From the NCBI GenBank assembly GCA_964586425.1, contig CAZPHI010000064.1, forward strand, positions 1 to 11,527: a stretch of DNA of 11,527 nt. Reading direction: 5' to 3'. The notes beneath the pieces were generated by a model, which saw only the letters and a program-made list of their open reading frames with translations, made no database searches and was not told the DNA's origin. Source of the DNA: CAZPHI01 sp964586425. Lineage in GTDB: Bacteria > Bacillota > Clostridia > Lachnospirales > Lachnospiraceae. Shown here in pieces: positions 6,647 to 11,527 of this stretch. Both the position numbers and the translations under genes were made by a program. The stretch's first letter is position 1; every line of letters begins with the position of its first letter.

Positions 6647-7976
6647 ACAATGTATAAAATGTGTTGTATTTATGCTACTTCTTTGCGCGGTGCTTGGAGT
6701 TTGCAGTTATGTTTTTCTTCCATCAGGTTATGTCAGATTCATAATGAATCAGGCTACTTCAGGCGAAGAACAATATGATACGGTATTCTTAGGCGCATCT
6801 CACGGACGTAATGCCTGGGATCCTAACAAGTTAGATGAAGAACTGGGAACTAATACACTTAACCTTTGTATTCCAAGTGAAACAGTTAATGATTCATATT
6901 ATTTACTTAAGGAAAGTGACAGAACTAACGATATAAAGACTATAATATTCGACTTTGATTATCAGTACTGGTATGATTTGGTTGATAATGAATTCAGTGA
7001 TGCATTCATCTATTATTATATGAAGCCATCTCTTGTTAAACTGCAGTATATGACAGATAATCTTTTGAAGAAGGATTTTAGAGTATCAGCAGCAGGATGG
7101 GTTAATTACATCAATGATTTTAAAGATGTGAAATTGTTACTAGCCCAGAAAAATACAGATGATTATAAGAACTGTACAGTTGAGGATGCCAAGGTAAATG
7201 ATGGTAACACTGTGTACAAAGGCAAAGGCTTCTGTTATATTACATATCCTAATAATAACAAGGGTCCAATGCGCAGCTTTGAATGGGATGATACATCACT
7301 TGATAAAGCTGTTGAAGACAAATTCATTAAGATGGCAGAATATTGTAAGGATAATAATATTGAGTTAATAGCAGTTTCTTCAGCTATTTCGCCAGCAATG
7401 GTTATGAATGGTGCATCAAAGGAATCAGGTGAATATTTTACAGAGCTTACTAACAGATATGGTGTTAAGTTCTATGATATGAACTTAATTAAGAATAGTG
7501 TTATGCCAAGAACTAATGATGATTTTATCGACTGGGATGGTCATATGTGTGGTCCATTAGCAGAAAAACATTCAGAAGTTTTAACACAGATTATTAAAGC
7601 TGAAAGAGCTGGTACATTCAATAAATCGGATTATTTCTATGATTCATATGAAGAATTTAATAATGCATTCAATAAGGTTGTCTATACATATGGAGAGATT
7701 TCATATCTTCCAGTTGAAGAAGGTAGTGATACCTTTAATGTGAAGGTAGAAGCTGATGCTGTATCTGGTACAGAGAATAGTCAGGCAATTACACCTGAAT
7801 ATGAGTTTATAATTGGAACACCAGAAGGAATTGTTGCGCATGGTGACTATTCGTCTTCTAATGTATTCGAAACAAAGCTTAAGAGAGGCACATATACTGT
7901 ACGTGTAAACAGTAGAAAGAAAGGCTCTAAGGAAGCTTATGATACATATCATGAAAGTGCATTAGTGATTGAATAA
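6633..7976 (+). CDS. Membrane-anchored SGNH hydrolase-like / DltD-like protein with C-terminal extension (copy 2)
   Basis: 447 residues. The N-terminal signal anchor spans about 8-29, then comes an SGNH-like core with LGASHGR (Ser56) and DWDGHM (300-305; candidate Asp and His304) as in the first copy. About 95 further residues (roughly 350-447) are absent from the protein at 3972-5033. This tail is rich in alternating hydrophobic and polar residues with Gly and Thr, suggestive of a small beta-sandwich that could bind a polymer or a partner; I do not recognise the family. Start ATG 6633 follows AGGAGG (6619-6624) and overlaps the MBOAT stop by 14 nt, implying translational coupling. It is the last gene of the dlt-like block. 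Outer-face acyl transfer to a surface polymer is inferred from the MBOAT partner and DltD/AlgJ/PatB precedents. Confidence 0.87.
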   Translation: MHNIKQCIKCVVFMLLLCAVLGVCSYVFLPSGYVRFIMNQATSGEEQYDTVFLGASHGRNAWDPNKLDEELGTNTLNLCIPSETVNDSYYLLKESDRTNDIKTIIFDFDYQYWYDLVDNEFSDAFIYYYMKPSLVKLQYMTDNLLKKDFRVSAAGWVNYINDFKDVKLLLAQKNTDDYKNCTVEDAKVNDGNTVYKGKGFCYITYPNNNKGPMRSFEWDDTSLDKAVEDKFIKMAEYCKDNNIELIAVSSAISPAMVMNGASKESGEYFTELTNRYGVKFYDMNLIKNSVMPRTNDDFIDWDGHMCGPLAEKHSEVLTQIIKAERAGTFNKSDYFYDSYEEFNNAFNKVVYTYGEISYLPVEEGSDTFNVKVEADAVSGTENSQAITPEYEFIIGTPEGIVAHGDYSSSNVFETKLKRGTYTVRVNSRKKGSKEAYDTYHESALVIE

Positions 7977-7996
7977 TTATTACAATGTGCTATAAT
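7969..7996 (+). promoter_or_regulatory. Extended -10 promoter for the FliD-motif gene
   Basis: TTGAAT (7969-7974), a 16-nt spacer and TATAAT (7991-7996) preceded by TGC give a perfect -10 box with an extended TGn element. The -35 box overlaps the last codons of the upstream SGNH gene. The expected start near 8003 leaves a leader of about 97 nt. Confidence 0.65.
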
Positions 7997-8033
7997 TATA
8001 GTAACTAAGTAGCATCACTAAGTAACACAACCT

Positions 8034-8055
8034 ATCAGGCAATGAAGCCTGATTT
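8034..8055 (+). terminator. Small hairpin followed by TTT: weak terminator or leader structure
   Basis: ATCAGGC (8034-8040), loop AATGAA and GCCTGAT (8047-8053) form a perfect 7-bp stem, with only three T residues following the last stem G-A pair. It is the only candidate terminator after the dlt-like block, but it also lies inside the leader of the gene at 8100 if the 7969-7996 promoter is used, where it could act as an attenuator. Confidence 0.4.
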
Positions 8056-8085
8056 AACAAAAGGCATGGAGGCCGCGTTTATAAC

Positions 8086-8093
8086 AAGGAGGG
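8086..8093 (+). promoter_or_regulatory. Very strong ribosome binding site
   Basis: AAGGAGGG lies 6 nt before ATG 8100 and is close to a full anti-Shine-Dalgarno complement. With the extended -10 promoter it suggests high expression of the downstream protein. Confidence 0.7.
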
Positions 8094-8099
8094 ATACAT

Positions 8100-8861
8100 A
8101 TGTCATCAATTAATGCAAGTTCATTCTTAAGTGCATCATATTATGGCGTGTCATCAGGATTCTTTAATTCGATGTCAACAGGTACATCAAGTTCATCATT
8201 TTCACTTGGAGATTATGCAAGTATTAAGAATGGTACCTATAGCAAACTTATGAAAGCTTATTATGGTGGAAGCGATACAGCAGCGCAGATGCTTGGTTCA
8301 ACAACAGCAGGAAGTCAGCTGACAGAGAATACTAATGCAACATCTGTAAGAGATGAGGCAAAGGCACTTAAAGATTCTGCTAATAAGCTTTTGGATAATA
8401 GTAAGAACACCATATATGATAAGACAACAGTTAAGGATGCAGATGGTAACGAGACAACAGATTATGACAGAGACGCAATCTACAAAGCAGTAGCAGAGCT
8501 TGCAGATAATTATAATTCGTTGATTAACAGTGCTGCAGATTCTAAGAATAATACAGTCCTTAGAACAGCTTCATCGATGATAATGAATGTAAAAGCTAAT
8601 ACAAAGGTTCTTGATAAGATGGGCATCACAATTGGCAGTGATAATAAACTGAAAATAGATGCTGACAAATTCAACAAGGCTGATGTAAGTACAATCAAGT
8701 CTGTATTTGGTTCTAATGGCTCATTAGGCTATAATATGGCAACAAGTGCTTCATCTATATATAATTCATCTGTATCGCAATTAGCACAGATTAATAATTC
8801 AACATATAACAGCAATGGTGGTTATAACTATGTTGCTACAACATTTAACCAGACATTATAA
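8100..8861 (+). CDS. Small Ser/Thr/Asn-rich protein with FliD-like C-terminal motif
   Basis: 253 residues, no signal peptide and no membrane segment. The first 35 residues are a low-complexity Ser/Gly/Phe region. A segment DYASIKNGTYSKLMKAYY (38-55) follows, of a kind I recall from uncharacterised Lachnospiraceae proteins. Helical, probably coiled-coil stretches lie at about 83-105 and 125-147. The region 171-191 (LDKMGI...KLKIDADKF) matches the LGI-x-G-x-L-x-LD-x-x-K pattern near the end of flagellar cap proteins (FliD/HAP2), and the tail is Ser/Asn-rich. FliD proteins are normally longer and begin with a different N-terminal motif, so this is not a standard cap protein. It could be a secreted or flagellum-associated adhesin-like protein, or a relative with a non-flagellar role. 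Neighbours are not flagellar. Strong promoter and ribosome binding site suggest abundance. The gene is clearly real; the function is uncertain. Confidence 0.75.
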   Translation: MSSINASSFLSASYYGVSSGFFNSMSTGTSSSSFSLGDYASIKNGTYSKLMKAYYGGSDTAAQMLGSTTAGSQLTENTNATSVRDEAKALKDSANKLLDNSKNTIYDKTTVKDADGNETTDYDRDAIYKAVAELADNYNSLINSAADSKNNTVLRTASSMIMNVKANTKVLDKMGITIGSDNKLKIDADKFNKADVSTIKSVFGSNGSLGYNMATSASSIYNSSVSQLAQINNSTYNSNGGYNYVATTFNQTL

Positions 8862-8876
8862 TGAATTAAGATATAC

Positions 8877-8905
8877 TTGCGCAAATAGATAATACATTGT
8901 ATACT
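8877..8905 (+). promoter_or_regulatory. Promoter for the SEC-C protein gene
   Basis: TTGCGC (8877-8882), a 17-nt spacer and TATACT (8900-8905). The -35 box keeps the TTG core and the -10 box differs from consensus at one base. Expected start near 8912. The -10 is inside ATTGTATACTAT, one base away from the perfect palindrome at 2373-2384. Confidence 0.5.
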
Positions 8906-8924
8906 ATTGCAGGTATTTGAACTT

Positions 8925-8949
8925 AGATATTAGAAGTAAGATATTAGAA
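8925..8949 (+). repeat. 11-bp direct repeat in the SEC-C gene leader
   Basis: AGATATTAGAA occurs at 8925-8935 and again at 8939-8949, a 14-nt period, with a degenerate third relative (AAGATAAGAA) just after. It lies between the predicted transcription start and the ribosome binding site. It may be a simple slippage duplication or a binding site. Confidence 0.55.
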
Positions 8950-8972
8950 CCAAGATAAGAATGGAGATTACA

Positions 8973-9479
8973 ATGAGTTTATTAGAAACATGGAGAGAAA
9001 AAGCATACCAGACAGAGATGGACCAGAAACAGGCTGAATTGTTCTGGGGTAATTATTTTAACTATGAAAAAGGTATATATGAGCAGATTTTATCAGCTCC
9101 AGAAGCTCCTGTATCAGGAACAGTTAAGGAACTTGCAGAGAAGTATAATGTAGAACTTTTACTTATGGTTGGTTTCCTTGATGGTATCAACGAAAGCCTT
9201 AAGAATCCTAATCCAATTGAAACAATGGATGAGAATACAACTGTTAATCTTGATTATGATAAAGAAAAATTATATTATAATATGGTTGAAGCAAAAGCTG
9301 ACTGGTTATATGAATTACCAATGTGGAACGACCTTCTTACAGAAGACGTAAGAAAGCAGCTTTACAAAAAACAGAAGCTTTCTAATACAGTTAGAAACGA
9401 GAATAAGATTGGACGTAATGATCCATGTCCATGTGGAAGTGGCAAAAAATACAAAAAATGCTGTGGCAAAAACGCATAA
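8973..9479 (+). CDS. SEC-C motif protein
   Basis: 168 residues. The C-terminus carries GRNDPCPCGSGKKYKKCCG, the SEC-C zinc-binding motif, with cysteines 152, 154, 163 and 164 in the C-x-C-x8-C-C arrangement found at the end of SecA and in many small accessory proteins. In SecA this motif binds zinc and contacts SecB or the ribosome. The N-terminal ~140 residues are mainly helical and acidic, with an NWY-rich segment and no membrane helix; I do not recognise this part. Start ATG 8973 is chosen because GGAG (8963-8966) lies 6 nt before it, while the in-frame ATG 8961 overlaps that site and would add four residues. It has its own promoter and is closed by the hairpin at 9489-9553. The zinc motif is certain; the cellular role is unknown, possibly linked to translation or protein handling. 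Confidence 0.88.
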   Translation: MSLLETWREKAYQTEMDQKQAELFWGNYFNYEKGIYEQILSAPEAPVSGTVKELAEKYNVELLLMVGFLDGINESLKNPNPIETMDENTTVNLDYDKEKLYYNMVEAKADWLYELPMWNDLLTEDVRKQLYKKQKLSNTVRNENKIGRNDPCPCGSGKKYKKCCGKNA

Positions 9480-9488
9480 ACACACATA

Positions 9489-9553
9489 ATAACCAACGAG
9501 GACCTAAACAGACGATTCGCGATAGCGTGTCTGGTTAGGTCCTCGTTGGTTAT
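9489..9553. terminator. Bidirectional terminator hairpin between convergent genes
   Basis: Perfect 19-bp arms at 9489-9507 and 9535-9553 (left arm core AACCAACGAGGACCTAA), extended inward by CAGAC (9509-9513) with GTCTG (9529-9533) and a central CGC-GATA-GCG mini-hairpin. It lies exactly between the SEC-C gene stop (9479) and the stop of the minus-strand gene (9577). There is no long T-run in either direction, only AT pairs at the stem base, but the position fits termination for both genes. Confidence 0.75.
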
Positions 9554-9576
9554 ATCTCTATACTATAAAACATATA

Positions 9577-10587
9577 TCATCTTTTAAGGAATGACAGGAA
9601 TGACTGAATCAAGTCTTTTGAATTCTCTCGATTTTCTTCTGTATATCCAATAAGTATATCAGGTTCTTTTGCTGCAAGTGCATCAAGGAATGTATCAGCA
9701 TCCTCTTTTGATTTACCAACAAACTTATGAATCTTATTATTCTTCGTAACGATTCGAACAGTATAGCTTAGATGAACAAATCTAAAGAACGCATGATACA
9801 TACTGTGCTTGTATGCCCAGGCAATCGTATCAAGAGGTATAATTGCGATATTGAATACATCCGAATAAACAAGGAAATTCTCTGTAAGAATGAATCCTTC
9901 ATGTGCAAATGTTACATTATGCGTAAGTTCCTCGCTTACTTTGAGAACCACTGATTTTCTATCTTTGAGGTGTCCAAAACTTGCGAATGTGTAAGCATAT
10001 TCAGGCTTAATAATATTAAAGAGTAATATGCATATATGAGCTATTGAGAAAGAAATTGAAATTATAATTAAAACACCCACAACAATGCTTAATGTAATAT
10101 TATAATTAAGTTCATTAACAATAATTGTATTTGTCGAATTACGCAGACCACTTTCGGTCCACTGCATATCCCTTGCCATAAATGTTAACAAGGAGTCAAG
10201 TTTGGTGCCCATATTATCAAGTCGGCCTTTGATAGGAATATTATTAATTACAGCTGGAGTTCCATTCGTTACGTTATCAGAGAGCAGATACAGTGTGCAC
10301 CTGTCATCAATAATGCTGTAATAAAAATGTCCATCAATATTGTTGCCACGGAGGTGGTCATATCCGGTATAATACAGTGTATCAGCAACCATATCTACAT
10401 ATCGTACACCATCAGCGTATACTCCATTAGTAGATTGCGTGTTTTCTACATAATGTACAGGAAAAAGTGCTTCATAAAGCGGGAGTAGAAAGAAAAGTGA
10501 TATAACTGCAACAGTAAATACTGTAGGAAATATTAGTTTAAATAGATTGGCACGTCGTATGCCATGTTTAAATTCTTTATTATTCAT
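9577..10587 (-). CDS. Unrecognised two-helix membrane protein with cytoplasmic PH-like C-terminal region
   Basis: 336 residues from ATG 10587. A basic N-terminus precedes transmembrane helix 1 (about 15-37). An extracytoplasmic segment of about 125 residues (40-163) with several Asn-x-Thr/Ser and Tyr-rich stretches follows, then helix 2 (about 164-193), then a cytoplasmic C-terminal part (196-336). In the latter, FAHEGFILTENFLVY...IPLDTIAWAYK followed by a strand-rich run and a final helix resembles bacterial PH-type (YcxB/bPH) domains; this is an impression, not a search result. No catalytic motif is visible. The frame is open a further 53 codons upstream, but that stretch contains the gene's own promoter and overlaps the methyltransferase start, so ATG 10587 is preferred even though its ribosome binding site is poor (GGGGTG is 17 nt away). 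It is divergent from the methyltransferase and convergent with the SEC-C gene. Function unknown. Confidence 0.78.
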   Translation of the reverse strand: MNNKEFKHGIRRANLFKLIFPTVFTVAVISLFFLLPLYEALFPVHYVENTQSTNGVYADGVRYVDMVADTLYYTGYDHLRGNNIDGHFYYSIIDDRCTLYLLSDNVTNGTPAVINNIPIKGRLDNMGTKLDSLLTFMARDMQWTESGLRNSTNTIIVNELNYNITLSIVVGVLIIISISFSIAHICILLFNIIKPEYAYTFASFGHLKDRKSVVLKVSEELTHNVTFAHEGFILTENFLVYSDVFNIAIIPLDTIAWAYKHSMYHAFFRFVHLSYTVRIVTKNNKIHKFVGKSKEDADTFLDALAAKEPDILIGYTEENRENSKDLIQSFLSFLKR

Positions 10588-10627
10588 AGTAGTTTTAGTT
10601 TTCGCACCCCTTAATGTAATATATTTC

Positions 10628-10656
10628 AGTATAGTTGATTGAGATGGAATAATCAA
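10628..10656 (-). promoter_or_regulatory. Promoter for the minus-strand membrane protein
   Basis: Read on the minus strand: TTGATT (10656-10651), a 17-nt spacer and TATACT (10633-10628). The expected transcription start near 10621 gives a leader of about 33 nt before ATG 10587 and rules out the longer reading frame. Confidence 0.6.
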
Positions 10657-10658
10657 CC

Positions 10659-10687
10659 TTGATTTTATTAATAAAAGTTGGTAGTAT
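10659..10687 (+). promoter_or_regulatory. Promoter for the methyltransferase-hslO genes
   Basis: TTGATT (10659-10664), a 17-nt spacer and TAGTAT (10682-10687), with an expected start near 10694 and a leader of about 37 nt. Its -35 box is identical to, and 2 nt from, the -35 box of the divergent promoter. Confidence 0.5.
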
Positions 10688-10730
10688 AGGGAATATAAAA
10701 TATTCAAGACGATGAAGAGATGAGGTAATA

Positions 10731-11483
10731 ATGGAAGCATATACAAGCTTTGCCAAGGTTTATGATGAATTTATGGATAATATTCCATACGAAGAATGGT
10801 ATGAATACATACTTAAACTTATAAAAGAATATAATAATGCTCCCAAGTTAAAAATAGCAGATTTGGGATGTGGAACTGGAACAATAACGATGATGCTTTA
10901 TGCAGATGGTTATCAGATGACAGGTGTTGATATATCCGATGATATGCTTTCAATTGCAACAGAGAAGATGCATAATGCAGGCATCAAGGATATAATGTAT
11001 ACATGTCAGAATATGTGTGAGTTTGAGCTGGCTAATAAGCAGGATATCTTAATAAGTGTATGTGATTCAATGAATTATATATTATGGGAAGAGGATATGA
11101 TTAATACATTAAAATCAGCCTATAATGCGTTAGCTACAGATGGAATATTCATATTTGATTTGAAGACAAAGCATTATTTTAGGGATGTATTAGGCGATAA
11201 TACTTTTGCAGAGAATAGGGAAGATTCAGCATTTATCTGGGAAAATTATTATTATGATGATGAAGAAATTAATGAATATGATTTGTATCTATTTATCAGA
11301 CAGGATGAGTACTTTGAAAGATTCGAAGAGAATCATTCACAGAGAGCATATGAGCTTTGCGACCTCAATGATATGATAGAGGAGTGTGGTTTTGAAATCT
11401 GCCACTGCTATGAAGCATTTACCAAAAAAGAAGCAAGTGAAGATAACGAAAGAGTATATTATATACTTAAAAAGAAAGGTTAG
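10731..11483 (+). CDS. Class I SAM-dependent methyltransferase
   Basis: 250 residues, cytoplasmic. The Rossmann-fold SAM site is clear: motif I IADLGCGTGTIT (42-53, D44-G50), the acidic residue ending strand 2 in GVDIS (Asp67), a later ILISVCDSMNYI strand corresponding to motif post-II, and DGIFIFDLKT as strand 5. The start YTSFAKVYDEFMD...PYEEW is typical of a family of small methyltransferases of unknown substrate in Bacillota (YqeM-like, from memory). Start ATG 10731 follows GAGGT at 10722-10726. The gene is followed after 9 nt by hslO, so the two are co-transcribed from the divergent intergenic region. The acidic, Asp/Glu/Tyr-rich C-terminal half probably forms the substrate lid. Methyl transfer is well supported; the acceptor (small molecule, RNA or protein) cannot be told. 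Confidence 0.9.
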   Translation: MEAYTSFAKVYDEFMDNIPYEEWYEYILKLIKEYNNAPKLKIADLGCGTGTITMMLYADGYQMTGVDISDDMLSIATEKMHNAGIKDIMYTCQNMCEFELANKQDILISVCDSMNYILWEEDMINTLKSAYNALATDGIFIFDLKTKHYFRDVLGDNTFAENREDSAFIWENYYYDDEEINEYDLYLFIRQDEYFERFEENHSQRAYELCDLNDMIEECGFEICHCYEAFTKKEASEDNERVYYILKKKG

Positions 11484-11492
11484 GAATTAATA

Positions 11493-11527
11493 ATGAAAGA
11501 TTATATTGTTAGAGCAACAGCTGCGAA
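11493..11527 (+). CDS. hslO: Hsp33 redox-regulated chaperone, N-terminal start only
   Basis: Only 35 nt are inside the window: ATG 11493 encodes MKDYIVRATAA, the characteristic N-terminus of Hsp33 (HslO), a cytoplasmic holdase chaperone activated by oxidation of its C-terminal zinc-binding cysteines. The ribosome binding site TAGGAA (11481-11486) overlaps the stop codon of the methyltransferase gene, 6 nt before the start, so the two genes form an operon. The identification rests on eleven residues but these are highly typical; the zinc-site cysteines lie beyond the edge. Confidence 0.75.
   Translation, partial: MKDYIVRATAA

Larger units (their letters stand above)
2402..7976 (+). repeat. 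Tandem duplication of an MBOAT-SGNH gene pair
   Basis: Units 2402-5033 and 5054-7976 have the same order, the same 14-nt MBOAT/SGNH overlap, matching motifs at nearly the same residue positions (Ser56 in both SGNH proteins; MBOAT histidines 305/362 and 309/366), and the same ends (GGFIYAQF and GGFIYAQY) and starts (MHNFK and MHNIK). The nucleotide sequences have clearly diverged, so the duplication is old or the units were acquired separately. The second SGNH gene is longer by an extra C-terminal segment. Confidence 0.85.

Noticed and set aside
1..7976. Ordinary dltABCD operon
   Set aside because: The order differs, a decarboxylase is inserted, and the MBOAT-SGNH part is duplicated, so D-alanine specificity cannot be assumed.
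8055..8079. Sigma-28 (motility) promoter before the FliD-motif gene
   Set aside because: TAAC followed by GCCGCGTT has a 13-nt spacer and a poor -10 match, whereas the extended -10 promoter at 7969-7996 is far better.
9489..9553. CRISPR repeat or structured non-coding RNA gene
   Set aside because: There is a single inverted repeat with no direct-repeat array, and its position between two convergent stops explains it as a terminator.
10588..10746. N-terminal extension of the minus-strand membrane protein to ATG 10746
   Set aside because: The extension contains that gene's own promoter (10628-10656) and overlaps the methyltransferase start; a true start at 10587 agrees with the predicted transcript start.

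Overview
The window is AT-rich DNA whose codon use, strong AGGAGG-type ribosome binding sites and protein families point to a Bacillota genome, most probably a Lachnospiraceae-type gut clostridium. This assignment is inferred from protein style; no rRNA or other marker gene is present. There are no tRNA or rRNA genes, CRISPR arrays, insertion sequences or phage genes. The genes are ordinary, intact and closely packed.

Region 1 (1-7976, all + strand) is one functional block. It starts inside a stand-alone amino-acid adenylating enzyme (C-terminal part only). A fold-type III PLP decarboxylase follows, then a small phosphopantetheine carrier protein, and then two successive copies of a gene pair: a DltB-like MBOAT membrane acyltransferase followed by a membrane-anchored SGNH/DltD-like protein. 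A, B, C and D functions of the teichoic-acid D-alanylation (dlt) pathway all have a counterpart, but a decarboxylase has been added and the export/transfer pair is doubled. The likely job is to load an amino acid on the carrier, decarboxylate it (as free acid or on the carrier, as BtrK does in butirosin synthesis), pass the amine-bearing acyl group across the membrane through the MBOAT proteins and attach it to a surface polymer. Substrate and acceptor cannot be read from the sequence. A good sigma-70-type promoter sits in front of the carrier gene, and a hairpin plus a perfect 12-bp palindrome separate the carrier gene from the first MBOAT gene.

Region 2 (7977-9576) holds two monocistronic-looking genes with their own promoters: a small Ser/Thr/Asn-rich protein with a FliD-like C-terminal motif, and a SEC-C zinc-motif protein. 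A long hairpin with 19-bp perfect arms closes this region against the convergent gene beyond it.

Region 3 (9577-11527) contains an unrecognised two-helix membrane protein on the minus strand, divergent from a class I SAM methyltransferase. The methyltransferase is followed after 9 nt by the first codons of hslO (Hsp33). The two divergent promoters have -35 boxes lying only 2 nt apart.
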